From Paenacidovorax monticola (GTDB lineage Bacteria; Pseudomonadota; Gammaproteobacteria; Burkholderiales; Burkholderiaceae_C): a DNA stretch of 64,000 nucleotides. The DNA lies in NCBI RefSeq assembly GCF_014489595.1, contig NZ_CP060790.1:496001-560000 (forward strand), read 5' to 3'. Below, one piece after another: positions 28,893 through 39,658 of the stretch (the stretch's first letter is position 1; each line of letters opens with the position of its first letter). Both the position numbers and the translations under genes were made by a program. The notes beneath the pieces were generated by a model that saw only the letters and a list, made by a program, of their open reading frames with translations, made no database searches and had not been told where the DNA came from.

Positions 28893-28962
28893 GCGCCCTG
28901 CGGCGCGCATGCCCGCGCCGCAGCCCATTCCACGACAACAGGCCACGGGCCCAGGAACCGAA

Positions 28963-29619
28963 TTGAACGCGCTCTATCCCCTTCTCGCCACCATTGCCGC
29001 CTATTTGATGGGCTCGCTGTCGTTCGCCGTGATCGTGAGCCGGGCCATGGGCCTGTCGGACCCGCGTACCTACGGCAGCAAGAACCCCGGCGCCACCAAT
29101 GTGCTGCGCTCGGGCAGCAAGGCGGCGGCCGTCACCACGCTGCTGCTGGACGCCGTGAAGGGCTGGCTGCCCGTGGCGCTGGTGCTGTGGTTCGGCAAGC
29201 CCTACGGCATGGAAGAGGGCACGGCGGCCCTCGTGGGCTTGGCCGCGTTCCTGGGCCACCTGTGGCCGGTGTTCTTCCGCTTCGTCGGCGGCAAGGGCGT
29301 GGCCACGGCGCTGGGTGTGCTCGTGGGCTTCAGCCCCTGGCTGGGCCTGGCCACGGCGGCCACCTGGCTCATCATCGCGGTGTTCTTCCGCTACTCGTCG
29401 CTGGCCTCGCTGGTATCGGCGGCCTTCGCACCCGTGTACTACCTGCTGGCGGGCGGGGTGCTCTGGTACTCCGAGACGCCCATTGCCGTGGCCATCGTCG
29501 TCATGGCCATGCTGCTGGCGTGGCGGCACCGGGAGAACATCCAGCGCCTTATCGCGGGCACCGAATCCAAGCTGGGCCAGGGCAAGGCCAAGAAGGCGCA
29601 GGGACACGGCAAGCCGTAG
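28963..29619 (+). CDS. plsY: Glycerol-3-phosphate acyltransferase PlsY
   Basis: Integral membrane acyltransferase that uses acyl-phosphate to acylate glycerol 3-phosphate, the first step of phospholipid synthesis. The 218-residue product has the three family motifs: [11 protein letters not shown], the [11 protein letters not shown] loop (motif 2) and GGKGVAT (motif 3), within about five membrane helices. I chose the TTG at 28963 ([17 protein letters not shown] follows) because the frame has no ATG at a sensible place; the rare start is a point to note. Charged Lys-rich tail at the C-terminus. Confidence 0.93.
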   Translation: MNALYPLLATIAAYLMGSLSFAVIVSRAMGLSDPRTYGSKNPGATNVLRSGSKAAAVTTLLLDAVKGWLPVALVLWFGKPYGMEEGTAALVGLAAFLGHLWPVFFRFVGGKGVATALGVLVGFSPWLGLATAATWLIIAVFFRYSSLASLVSAAFAPVYYLLAGGVLWYSETPIAVAIVVMAMLLAWRHRENIQRLIAGTESKLGQGKAKKAQGHGKP

Positions 29620-29658
29620 CCCTTGCCTGGGAGCCCGGGCCGTGGATGCCGGCTGGGC

Positions 29659-30675
29659 CTAGAGCAGGGACCCGGGCACCGTCACCATGCTGTGCAGCCC
29701 TTCGCTGTGCCGCGCGGCGTACAGGCCCAGGCGGACCATGGTGCGGTGGTCCAGGTCCACCGTGACGGCCGAGCGGGCGAGCGCCGACTGGATGCGCGGC
29801 TTGCCGTCCCGGGTCTGGTGCAGGCTGGGTTCGTGGCGGTGGGCGCCCGTCTTGTCCAGGATGCTTGCCACCAGCGGGTGGTTGGCCTTGGTGCTGCGCC
29901 GCAGCACCACGGCGGTCTCGCCGTTGTCCAGGCGCACGAAGGTGCCCGGCGGGCACAGGCCCACGGTGCGCACCAGGGTGTAGCTGACCTCGTCGCGCTG
30001 TTCCACCTCCTGGCCCACGATGGCGCGCACGGAGTCGGTGGCGCTGCGGCCCTCGCGGGATTTGCGCGGGCTGATCATGGCCGCATAGCGGTCGATGGTG
30101 CCGAGGATGCGCGTGAGCCGGTCCTCGGGAGACAGCTCGGAGAGCGCGACGCGCTCGGGTAGCTTGGCATGGTGCTGGCCCACCACGTCGAGCCACAGCG
30201 CATCCTGCACGAACAGCCGCTCGAGCAGGGCCTGGCTTTCCAGCGGGTGGTTGCGGATGGCCTCCTGCTGTGCGCTGCTGGGGCGGTCGCGCTGCTCCGC
30301 CAACTGGTCCTGCAGCTCGGTCATGCCGATGTTCATGGTCAGGGCGGCGCGCACGAGGCTGTCGCGCTCGCGCGCCGGTAGCTGGAATTCCTGCGCGAGG
30401 ATATGGCACAGCGTGCCGCACACCAGCGCATGCGAGGCGCTGTAGCCCACCGTGGAGGTGGACGCGAGCTGGAACATCAGGTACAGCGCGGCGTCGATGT
30501 CGTGCGCCACGAGGTCCTGCAGCCAGCGGTCGAACTGGCGCACCTTGGCGCCGAAGTCCTGCACCTGCAGCGGCCGCGCGAGCAGCACGGACAGCGCCGA
30601 CTCCAGGTCGGACCACAGGCCCAGCAGGTCTTCGTAGTGGTCTTCGGGGTGGCCGTGGTCGGCGTGCAGGGACAT
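29659..30675 (-). CDS. HD-GYP-like protein with degenerate active site
   Basis: A 338-residue cytoplasmic protein with the helical layout of HD-GYP phosphodiesterases, which hydrolyse cyclic di-GMP. Key residues are altered: the HD(I)GK signature is MNIGM, although NHP, GQHH and the following RYAAMISPRKSREGR segment keep the spacing of the usual motifs. Loss of the metal-binding His-Asp pair suggests it does not cleave c-di-GMP but may bind it or act as a scaffold. It follows a periplasmic protease gene (13-base gap) and yajQ, itself a c-di-GMP-binding protein, on the minus strand. Confidence 0.75.
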   Translation of the reverse strand: MSLHADHGHPEDHYEDLLGLWSDLESALSVLLARPLQVQDFGAKVRQFDRWLQDLVAHDIDAALYLMFQLASTSTVGYSASHALVCGTLCHILAQEFQLPARERDSLVRAALTMNIGMTELQDQLAEQRDRPSSAQQEAIRNHPLESQALLERLFVQDALWLDVVGQHHAKLPERVALSELSPEDRLTRILGTIDRYAAMISPRKSREGRSATDSVRAIVGQEVEQRDEVSYTLVRTVGLCPPGTFVRLDNGETAVVLRRSTKANHPLVASILDKTGAHRHEPSLHQTRDGKPRIQSALARSAVTVDLDHRTMVRLGLYAARHSEGLHSMVTVPGSLL

Positions 30676-30688
30676 GATCCGGAGACTG

Positions 30689-31336
30689 CTAGCGGCGCTT
30701 TTCCAGCACCATCTGGTCGCTGTTGCGCGTCATCTGGAACTCGGCCAGGAAGCTGTTGCCCAGCAGCACGAACGGCATGGGCTGGGAGGTGACGATGGCC
30801 TCCACGCCGAAGACTTCCACGTCGCCGATGCGCACAGAGTCGAGCTTCAGGCGCCAGCCTGTGCCCACGCCGTTGGCGGTGCCCATGCGCACGGGCTGGC
30901 CGCTGGCATAGTCCAGCCCCATGCGGTCCGCGTCGGGGCGGCCGATGGCGACGGTGCTGGCACCGGTGTCCACCATGTACTGCATGACCTGGCCATTGAT
31001 CAGGCCGGTATTGATGAAGTGGCCCCGGCTGTCGGCCGTGAGCACGATGCGCCGGCCGGAGGCCCCGGGACGGCCGCCTCCCACGCTCACGGGGGCCTCG
31101 CCCAGGCGCACCACGCGGCGGTCCGTGCCGATCTGCACCGTGGCGTCGTCGCGCCCCACCGCGATCACCTTGACCCCCAGGTGCTCCTCGCCCGGCCCCA
31201 GAACGCGGGGCGCGCTGCCGTCCACGACCAGCAGGGCCTTGCTGCCCAGGACGCCGCTCAAGGCCACGGCCTGGGCGGCCGCCAGGGCGGGCGCCAGCGA
31301 CAGCGCGGCCAGGAGCAGGGAGGCGAGGGGTTGCAT
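30689..31336 (-). CDS. Periplasmic retropepsin-like aspartic protease (TIGR02281/clan AA)
   Basis: A 215-residue protein with a signal peptide (MQPLASLLLAALSLAPALAAAQA) and a single-domain aspartic protease core. The catalytic motif is YMVDTGAST (Asp at about residue 118), and the flap/ILG-like LLGNSFLAEF follows near the end, as in bacterial retropepsins such as those of the SpuC/PerP type. It would act in the periplasm as a dimer. It lies between yajQ (18-base gap) and the degenerate HD-GYP gene on the minus strand. Substrate unknown. Confidence 0.85.
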   Translation of the reverse strand: MQPLASLLLAALSLAPALAAAQAVALSGVLGSKALLVVDGSAPRVLGPGEEHLGVKVIAVGRDDATVQIGTDRRVVRLGEAPVSVGGGRPGASGRRIVLTADSRGHFINTGLINGQVMQYMVDTGASTVAIGRPDADRMGLDYASGQPVRMGTANGVGTGWRLKLDSVRIGDVEVFGVEAIVTSQPMPFVLLGNSFLAEFQMTRNSDQMVLEKRR

Positions 31337-31354
31337 GGGGCGGTGCGTGCGGGG

Positions 31355-31840
31355 TCAGTCGCGGAAGTTGTCGAACGACAGCGGCACGTCGGTGATTTCC
31401 TTGCGGATCAGCGCCATGGCGGCCTGCAGGTCGTCGCGCTTGGCGCCCGTCACGCGCACCTTCTCTTCCTGGATGGCGGCCTGGATCTTGAGCTTGCTTT
31501 CCTTCACGAGCTTCTGGATCTTCTTGGCCAGCTCGCTCTCGATGCCGTTGCGCACCTTCACGACCTGCTTGACCTTGTCGCCGCCGATCTTCTGAACGGT
31601 GCCCACGTCGAGGAAGCGCACATCCACGCTGCGCTTGGTGAGCTTGTTGCGCAGGATGTCCTCGACCTGGGTGAGCTGGAAGTCGGCATCGCCGAACATC
31701 GTGATCTCCTTGTCCTTGATCTCGATGGCGGCGGAGGTGCCCTTGAAGTCGAAGCGCGTGCCGATCTCCTTGGCGGTGTTCTCGACGGCGTTTTTCACTT
31801 CCACGAGGTTGGCTTCGCAAACGGTATCAAAAGAAGGCAT
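31355..31840 (-). CDS. yajQ: YajQ family cyclic di-GMP-binding protein
   Basis: A 161-residue protein with two repeated ferredoxin-like domains. The family start [22 protein letters not shown] and the end [21 protein letters not shown] are both typical. YajQ homologues bind nucleotides, and in Xanthomonas the homologue (XC_3703) binds c-di-GMP and influences virulence gene expression. It heads a minus-strand group with a periplasmic protease and an HD-GYP-like protein and diverges from murB across 78 bases. No break seen. Confidence 0.95.
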   Translation of the reverse strand: MPSFDTVCEANLVEVKNAVENTAKEIGTRFDFKGTSAAIEIKDKEITMFGDADFQLTQVEDILRNKLTKRSVDVRFLDVGTVQKIGGDKVKQVVKVRNGIESELAKKIQKLVKESKLKIQAAIQEEKVRVTGAKRDDLQAAMALIRKEITDVPLSFDNFRD

Positions 31841-31918
31841 GGCAGAACTCTGGGTCTCGGGTGGGAAAACAGGAACGCATCGAGGAGCCGGGTAGGCCCC
31901 GATGCGACAATCCGCCTG

Positions 31919-33007
31919 ATGTTAGTCGAGAAAAACGCCCCCCTCCAGCACTGCAACACCTTCGGCATCGTGGCGCGCGCCCACACGCTGGTGCGCGTGC
32001 GTTCGGCGCAGGACGTGCACGACCTGCTGGCCGACCACCGCCTGGCCCGCCAGCCCCTGTTCGTGCTGGGCGGCGGCAGCAACATCGTGCTCACGGGCGA
32101 CGTCAAGCCCGTGGTGCTCAAGATGGAGATCAAGGGGCTGCGCCTGCTGGAGGAAACCGACAAGGCCTGGATCGTCGAGGCCGGCGCGGGCGAAATCTGG
32201 CACGAGACCGTGGCCTGGACCCTGGCCCGGGGCTACCCCGGCCTGGAGAACCTGGCCCTGATTCCCGGCACCGTGGGCGCGGCGCCCGTGCAGAACATCG
32301 GCGCCTATGGCGTGGAGCTGCAGGACCGCTTCCACTCGCTCGTCGCGATCGACCTGGCCACGGGCCAGCCCTTCACGCTCGACGCGGCGCAGTGCGCCTT
32401 CGGCTACCGCGACTCGGTGTTCAAGCACACGGCGCCCGAGGCACCGCACGAGGGCGGTGGCCTGCCCGGCCACTGGGGGCGGGGCATGGGCCTGGCGGGG
32501 CGCGCCGTCATCACCCATGTGCGCTTCCTGCTGGCCAAGGACTGGCGCCCCGAACTGGGCTACCTGGACCTGGAGAGAAAGCGCGCCGAGGCGGGCGTGG
32601 AGCGGCCCAGCGCGCAGCAGATCTTCGACTGGGTGTGCGAGATCCGCCGCGCCAAGCTGCCCGATCCCGCCGTGGTGGGCAATGCGGGCAGCTTCTTCAA
32701 GAATCCCACGGTGACGCCCGAGCAGTGCGCCGACATCATCGCGCGCGACCCGAAGATCGTGCACTACCCCATGCCCGACGGCACGATCAAGCTCGCGGCG
32801 GGCTGGCTTATCGATGCCTGCGGCTGGAAGGGCAAGAGCGTGGGCAAGGCCGGTGTGTACGAGAAGCAGGCCCTGGTGCTGGTCAACCGGGGCCGCGGCG
32901 CTGACAGCGTGACGGGCGGCGAGGTCATGACCCTGGCCAAGGCCATCCAGACCAGCGTGTACGAGCGCTTCGGCATCCGGCTGGAGCCCGAGCCCGTGGT
33001 GGTGTGA
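31919..33007 (+). CDS. murB: UDP-N-acetylenolpyruvoylglucosamine reductase
   Basis: FAD- and NADPH-dependent enzyme that makes UDP-MurNAc for peptidoglycan. The 362-residue product has the FAD-binding loop LGGGSNIVL, the motif [19 protein letters not shown] and the catalytic Ser in [10 protein letters not shown]. Length and organisation fit type I MurB (E. coli type). I chose ATG at 31919, 78 bases from the yajQ start in the opposite direction. A dispersed repeat and a bidirectional terminator follow at 33012 and 33074. Confidence 0.95.
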   Translation: MLVEKNAPLQHCNTFGIVARAHTLVRVRSAQDVHDLLADHRLARQPLFVLGGGSNIVLTGDVKPVVLKMEIKGLRLLEETDKAWIVEAGAGEIWHETVAWTLARGYPGLENLALIPGTVGAAPVQNIGAYGVELQDRFHSLVAIDLATGQPFTLDAAQCAFGYRDSVFKHTAPEAPHEGGGLPGHWGRGMGLAGRAVITHVRFLLAKDWRPELGYLDLERKRAEAGVERPSAQQIFDWVCEIRRAKLPDPAVVGNAGSFFKNPTVTPEQCADIIARDPKIVHYPMPDGTIKLAAGWLIDACGWKGKSVGKAGVYEKQALVLVNRGRGADSVTGGEVMTLAKAIQTSVYERFGIRLEPEPVVV

Positions 33008-33011
33008 GCCT

Positions 33012-33063
33012 GGTTGCTATTTTTTATGTAGCTATTTGCGCTTTCTGCATGAGCGCCAGGCGG
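33012..33063 (+). repeat. Dispersed short repeat, copy 3 (after murB)
   Basis: TTGCTATTTTTTATGTAGC then TTTGCGCTTTCTGCATGAGCG with the GCGCtttctgcatgaGCGC part able to form a hairpin. This is the best-preserved intergenic copy in the window; similar elements are common between genes in Comamonadaceae by recollection. Confidence 0.5.
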
Positions 33064-33073
33064 CAAAACCATG

Positions 33074-33099
33074 AAAAAACCGCCCGAGGGCGGTTTTTT
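33074..33099. terminator. Bidirectional terminator between murB and SPW gene
   Basis: AAAAAACCGCCC-GA-GGGCGGTTTTTT is a symmetric GC hairpin with T-runs on both strands, placed between the convergent murB and SPW-protein genes. Confidence 0.9.
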
Positions 33100-33115
33100 C
33101 ATTCATGGCTCCGCA

Positions 33116-33481
33116 TCAATGCGCTGCGCTGTCACGGTGGAAGATCTGGTAGTCCTTGTCGGTAGCCACCACCCAAAGGGCGAGCCCGAGGACCACGATG
33201 CCCGAGACCACGGCGTTGCGCATGGCATCCATGTGCATGCTGAAGCCCAGCACCCAGGGCGAAACGATCATCCACAGCCCCAGCACGCCTTCGGACCATT
33301 CCTCCCAGGCCCGGGGCATGAAGATCGCTCCGAGCGCCGCGGCGATCAGGGCCAGGCCGATGACCACGCCGTTGGCCGTGGGAGTCATCTGGTCCTGGTA
33401 ACCCAGCACCCAGGGCGACAGAGCCAACCAAGCGCCCAGCAAGGCATTGAGCGGGTCCTGCCAATGTTTCATCTGCTTCAT
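33116..33481 (-). CDS. SPW repeat membrane protein
   Basis: A 121-residue inner-membrane protein with four helices arranged as two SPW repeats (LSPWVLGYQDQ and VSPWVLGFSMH), each a pair of helices. Function of the family is unknown. I chose ATG at 33481 because a strong ribosome-binding site AGGAGG lies 8 bases upstream on the minus strand; an upstream in-frame start exists but lacks this. It converges with murB and shares its terminator. Confidence 0.85.
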   Translation of the reverse strand: MKQMKHWQDPLNALLGAWLALSPWVLGYQDQMTPTANGVVIGLALIAAALGAIFMPRAWEEWSEGVLGLWMIVSPWVLGFSMHMDAMRNAVVSGIVVLGLALWVVATDKDYQIFHRDSAAH

Positions 33482-33565
33482 GGCTGCTACCTCCTGCCGC
33501 CGCAACCGTGTCTGGCGGCATCTGGTTGGATCGCGCGCGGGGGCTGGTGGTTCCGGACGGCGGGC

Positions 33566-34432
33566 TTACCAGGACATCTCGCCCTTGTTCACCTTGGCGC
33601 CCAGGTCGAGCGTGGCGCTTTCGCCCAGATGGGGGTAGGCCGCGCGCATGGCGCCGATGACCCCGGCGCTGTCCTTCGACTGTTGCAGCGCGGACTCGAA
33701 CTTCACGAGGTAGCCGCGCGTGAAATCGATGACCTGTGCGTCAAGCGCCGTGCCCGGCTTCATGTGGCCCGGCACCACCACGCGCGGCTGCAGGGCCTTC
33801 ATTTCGTCGAGCTGGTTGATCCAGGCCTGGCGTTCGGCGGGCTTTTGCGTGTCGGCCGTCCAGGCGTGCATGTTGCCGAACAGCGCCACGTTGCCCACGA
33901 TGGCGTGCAGCGAAGGCACCCACACGTAGGGGCGGTGGGCCAGGGGGCCCGTGGTGCCGCGCACTTCGATGGCCTGGCCGTCCACGGTGACCATGTTGCC
34001 GGCCAGCGCCTCGGGGAGCACGGGCTGCGTGGGGGCGTTGGCACCCATCTTGGGGCCCCAGAAGGCGATCTTGCCGGCCATCTTGGCCTGGATCTTCTCG
34101 CGCACGGCCGGCGTCGCCTGCACCTTGGCCTGCGGGAACAAGGCCTTGAGCGTCTCGGCGCCGAAGTAGTAGTCGGGGTCGGCGTTGCTCACGAGGATGG
34201 TGGTGAGCTGCTTGCCGCTGTCGAGCACGTTGGCCGCGATGCGGTAGGCATCGGCGCGCGTGAAGCCCGCGTCGATGACCACGGCCTCCTTCTCGCCGCT
34301 GATGAGCACGGAGTTGACGTGGAAGCTGTTCGCGTCGGCGTTGTAGACCTTGAGCTGCAGCGGCCCGGCGGCCTGGGCGGAGCCGAAGGCGAGGGCGAGC
34401 GTGGCGGCGAGCAGGGTGGTGCGGAGTGGCAT
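33566..34432 (-). CDS. Metallo-beta-lactamase-fold protein with altered metal site
   Basis: A secreted or periplasmic protein of 288 residues with a signal peptide (MPLRTTLLAATLALAFGSAQA). The fold is seen in VVIDAGFTRADAYRIAANV, LHAIVGNVALFGNMHAW and VVPGHMKPGT, which keep later metal-site residues. The usual HxHxDH motif is replaced by SNADPDYYFG, so two of the histidines are missing; it may bind one metal or have lost hydrolase activity. It is divergent from a LysR gene (34542), the typical arrangement of a regulated target. Substrate unknown. Confidence 0.78.
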   Translation of the reverse strand: MPLRTTLLAATLALAFGSAQAAGPLQLKVYNADANSFHVNSVLISGEKEAVVIDAGFTRADAYRIAANVLDSGKQLTTILVSNADPDYYFGAETLKALFPQAKVQATPAVREKIQAKMAGKIAFWGPKMGANAPTQPVLPEALAGNMVTVDGQAIEVRGTTGPLAHRPYVWVPSLHAIVGNVALFGNMHAWTADTQKPAERQAWINQLDEMKALQPRVVVPGHMKPGTALDAQVIDFTRGYLVKFESALQQSKDSAGVIGAMRAAYPHLGESATLDLGAKVNKGEMSW

Positions 34433-34541
34433 GGAAGGGGTCCTGTGGCAAATGAATCGATGGACAGGACTTTATTGCTTGAAACGAAGCAGATAAACTG
34501 CAGAAAATGCGCTTTATTGTTTCTTTGATCGATCAAGTTCC

Positions 34542-35435
34542 ATGGACCGACTCACCGCCATGAAGGTCTTTGCCGACGTGGCGCAGACCGGCAGCTTCAC
34601 CGCCACCAGCGACCGGCTGGCCATGTCGCGCGCCATGGTCACCCGCTACGTGGCCGAGATGGAGCAGTGGCTGGGCGCGCGCCTGCTGCAGCGCACCACG
34701 CGCAGCGTGACGCTGACCGACGCGGGCGAGCAGTGCCTGCGCCGCTGCCTGCAGATGCTGGCCATTGCCCAGGAGGTCGAGGAGGAGACTGCGCCCGCCG
34801 GCGGCGTGCTGCGCGGCCAACTGCGGCTGACCTGCAGCATGTCCTTCGGCTACGCGCAGCTCGCGGCGGCGCTGGGCGACTTCCTGGCCCTGCACCCGCA
34901 GCTCAAGGTGGACCTGCTGGTGAGCGAGGGCGCGGTGAACCTTGTGGCGGAGCGCATCGACCTGGCCATCCGCATCAGCGCCGACCCCGATCCGGCGCTC
35001 ATCGCGCGGCCGCTGGCGGCCTGCGATTCGGTGCTGGTGGCGGCCCCTGCGTACCTGGCCGCCGAGGGGCGGCCCGCGCAGCCGGCCGATCTGGCGCGGC
35101 ACCGCTGCCTGGGGCATGCGAACTTCGGCCGCAGCGAGTGGCGCTTCACGCATGCCTCGGCGGGCGAGCAGGTGGTGAGCGTGCCCACGCGCTTCACGGC
35201 CAACGATGCGACGGTGCTCATGGCGGCGGCGCGGGCCGGGGCGGGCATCGCGCTGCAGCCGACCTACCTGGCGGGGCCGCTGGTGCAGGCAGGGGCGCTG
35301 GAGGTGGTGCTGCCGGGCTGGGTGCCGCCCCGGCTGACGGTGTACGCGATGTATGCGTCGCGCAGGCATCTGGCGCCCGCGGTGCGGGCCTTGCTGGATT
35401 TCCTGGTGGAGCGGTTCGCCGGGGCGCCCTGGTAG
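34542..35435 (+). CDS. LysR-family transcriptional regulator
   Basis: A 297-residue LysR protein with the N-terminal winged helix MDRLTAMKVFADVAQTGSFTATSDRLAMS and a type 2 periplasmic-binding-like effector domain. The start lies 109 bases from the divergent metallo-beta-lactamase-fold gene, which is its probable target. The intergenic region has AT-rich words (ACTTTATTGCTTGAAAC and CTTTATTGTTTCTTTGATC) that could be LysR boxes. Effector unknown. Confidence 0.9.
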   Translation: MDRLTAMKVFADVAQTGSFTATSDRLAMSRAMVTRYVAEMEQWLGARLLQRTTRSVTLTDAGEQCLRRCLQMLAIAQEVEEETAPAGGVLRGQLRLTCSMSFGYAQLAAALGDFLALHPQLKVDLLVSEGAVNLVAERIDLAIRISADPDPALIARPLAACDSVLVAAPAYLAAEGRPAQPADLARHRCLGHANFGRSEWRFTHASAGEQVVSVPTRFTANDATVLMAAARAGAGIALQPTYLAGPLVQAGALEVVLPGWVPPRLTVYAMYASRRHLAPAVRALLDFLVERFAGAPW

Positions 35436-35462
35436 GTATCCCCGGCGCCAGCGCGCGGGGCA

Positions 35463-35921
35463 TCAGCCCGGCGTATGGCCTGCGGGCGGCGCGCGGAAGG
35501 CGACCATCAACCGGTTCCAGCCGTTGATGGCGACGATCGCCATCGACAGCTCCACGATCTCGGCCTCGCTGAACTGCGCGCGCACCTCGTCGTACACGGC
35601 GTCCGGCACCTGCGACTGCTCCACGCGCGTGAGCGCCTCGGTCCAGGCCAGGGCCGCGCATTCGCGCGCGTCGAACACGCCGCTTTCGCGCCAGGCGTTG
35701 AGCAGGTGCAGGCGGCGGTCGCTCTCGCCGTGCTCGCGCGCCACGCGGGCGTGCAGGTCGAGGCAGAAGGCGCAGCCGTTGATCTGCGAGGCGCGCATCT
35801 TCACGAGTTCGTGCAGCTGGATGGGCAGGCTGCCCGCGTTCACGTGCTTCTGCAGGCCGTACATGGCGGCGTAGGCGGCCGGGTGCTGGCGCGGCAGATC
35901 GATGCGGGGGGCATGGGACAT
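35463..35921 (-). CDS. Carboxymuconolactone decarboxylase family protein (AhpD-like)
   Basis: A 152-residue all-helical protein with the redox motif CAFCLDLH (CxxC and His) at about residues 51-58, which is the peroxidase/decarboxylase core of the AhpD/CMD family. ATG at 35921 gives normal length. It lies directly downstream of an ECF41 sigma factor on the same strand with a 79-base gap, a partnership that is conserved for this sigma group. It probably acts on a reactive or oxidised compound to which the sigma factor responds; the substrate is not known. Confidence 0.88.
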   Translation of the reverse strand: MSHAPRIDLPRQHPAAYAAMYGLQKHVNAGSLPIQLHELVKMRASQINGCAFCLDLHARVAREHGESDRRLHLLNAWRESGVFDARECAALAWTEALTRVEQSQVPDAVYDEVRAQFSEAEIVELSMAIVAINGWNRLMVAFRAPPAGHTPG

Positions 35922-36000
35922 GGTTTTCTCCTTGCGGGTGGTTGACAAAAGACGAACGGAAGGCGCCGCGCGCGGGGCGCGGCGGGTGTGCGCGGGCCGC

Positions 36001-36888
36001 TTACAGGCCGCGCAGCTTGTCGGGGTTGAGGACCGAGTACACGGCGTGGATGCGCACGCCGTCGGTCTCAAAGGCCATGACTGAGCGCACGCCGCCCGCG
36101 TCGCGCAGCAGCAGGCCGGGGGCGCCGTTGACCTGCACGGGCTCGATCTGGTGGTTCTGCAGGTAGGTGCGCCACACGGCCACGGCCAGGCGCGTGAGCG
36201 CGCGCGGGCCGCTCAGCACCTTGTTGGCGGCGCGCACCTTGCCGCCGCCGTCGGCAATCCACTGTGCGTCCTCGGCAAACAGCGCCAGCAGCGCCGCGTG
36301 GTCCTGCGTGCGCATGCCTTGCACGAAGCGTTCGATCAGCGCGCGCGAGGCCTCGGGCGTGGCCGTGAAGCGGGCCTTGCGCTGGCGCACCTGGGTGCGC
36401 GCGCGGTGCACGAGCTGGCGGCAGGCAGCCTCGCTCTTGCCCAGCACGGAGGCCACCTCGGGGTAGTCGCTGTCGAACACGTCGTGCAGCAGGAAGGCTG
36501 CGCGCTCGTCGGGCGTGAGGCTCTCCAGCACCACGAGCAGCGCCACCGAGAGGTCGCTGGCCAGCTCGGCGCGCGTATCGGCGGGGGGCACGGCCTCGGG
36601 CGCGATCCAGGGCTCGGGCAGCCAGGGGCCGTCGTAGGCCTCGCGCTCGGTACGCGCCGCGCGCAGCCGGTCCACGCACAGCCGCGTGACGCTGGTCACC
36701 AGCCAGGCCTCGGCCGTGTGCACGCGCTCCAGCGGCGTGGCCTGCCAGCGCAGCCAGGCGTCCTGCAGCACGTCGTCGGCATCGGCGCGCGTGCCGAGCA
36801 TGCGGTAGGCGATGCCCGCCAGGCGCGGGCGGTGCTGCTGGAAGACGGCGGTGTGCGGGTCCATGGAAGAGGGTGTCGTCGCGTTCAT
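36001..36888 (-). CDS. ECF41-family RNA polymerase sigma factor (SigJ-like)
   Basis: Group ECF41 sigma factor of 295 residues. Region 2 includes ADADDVLQDAWLRW, region 4 the helix-turn-helix DYPEVASVLGKSEAACRQLVHRA, and a fused SnoaL-like C-terminal domain carries the ECF41 markers WLPEP, DGGGKV and NPDKL. This domain both activates and restrains the sigma factor, in place of a separate anti-sigma factor. The promoter at 36897-36923 fits autoregulation. The ATG at 36888 follows the -10 by only 8 bases; the ATG at codon 9 (36864, MDPHTAVF) is an alternative that leaves a short leader. Target genes beyond itself and CMD are unknown. Confidence 0.92.
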   Translation of the reverse strand: MNATTPSSMDPHTAVFQQHRPRLAGIAYRMLGTRADADDVLQDAWLRWQATPLERVHTAEAWLVTSVTRLCVDRLRAARTEREAYDGPWLPEPWIAPEAVPPADTRAELASDLSVALLVVLESLTPDERAAFLLHDVFDSDYPEVASVLGKSEAACRQLVHRARTQVRQRKARFTATPEASRALIERFVQGMRTQDHAALLALFAEDAQWIADGGGKVRAANKVLSGPRALTRLAVAVWRTYLQNHQIEPVQVNGAPGLLLRDAGGVRSVMAFETDGVRIHAVYSVLNPDKLRGL

Positions 36889-36896
36889 GCCTTGAA

Positions 36897-36923
36897 GACG
36901 TGCGACCCCGGCATTGTGTGACA
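36897..36923 (-). promoter_or_regulatory. ECF41-type promoter (autoregulatory)
   Basis: On the minus strand the -35 TGTCACA (36917-36923) and the -10 CGTC (36897-36900) are separated by exactly 16 bases. This is the published ECF41 promoter consensus as I recall it. The first start codon is 8 bases beyond the -10, so the message would be nearly leaderless, or translation begins at the second ATG. Confidence 0.85.
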
Positions 36924-36950
36924 GCCCGGCGCGAAAATGGGCGCGCCCAA

Positions 36951-36982
36951 AAGAAAACCGCCCGGCCTGGCGGCGGGCGGTT
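36951..36982 (-). terminator. argG rho-independent terminator
   Basis: On the minus strand AACCGCCCG pairs with CGGGCGGTT across a 9-base loop and is followed by a T-rich tract (TTTTCTTTT). It ends the argG transcript, just before the sigma-factor promoter region. Confidence 0.8.
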
Positions 36983-37031
36983 GCTCTGTTTTTGATAGCG
37001 TCTGGCGCTTTCCCATCAAGCGCCAGGGGCC
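36980..37031 (+). repeat. Dispersed short repeat, copy 4 (between sigma gene and argG)
   Basis: TTTTGATAGCGTCTGGCGC then TTTCCCATCAAGCGCCAGGGGCC; the GGCGCTTtcccatcAAGCGCC part is a hairpin. Same family as copies at 13161, 19469 and 33012; partially overlaps the argG terminator. Confidence 0.45.
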
Positions 37032-37038
37032 ATGGGGC

Positions 37039-39525
<2,487 letters not shown>

Positions 39526-39658
39526 CTACAACGCGCCAACTGCCCAAAAAGTTTAGGCGGCACGCGTCAAGCAAACGGGGTGGCTGCGTAAATCTTGGTA
39601 AAGACCTGTGATGCAGTGCCCGCCCGCGCCGCTTTTTTCGTCTGTACCCTGGTGGGAG

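Noticed and set aside
35922..36000. Second ECF41 promoter before the CMD gene
   Set aside because: A CGTC is present but no TGTCACA 16 bases upstream; co-transcription from the sigma promoter explains expression.
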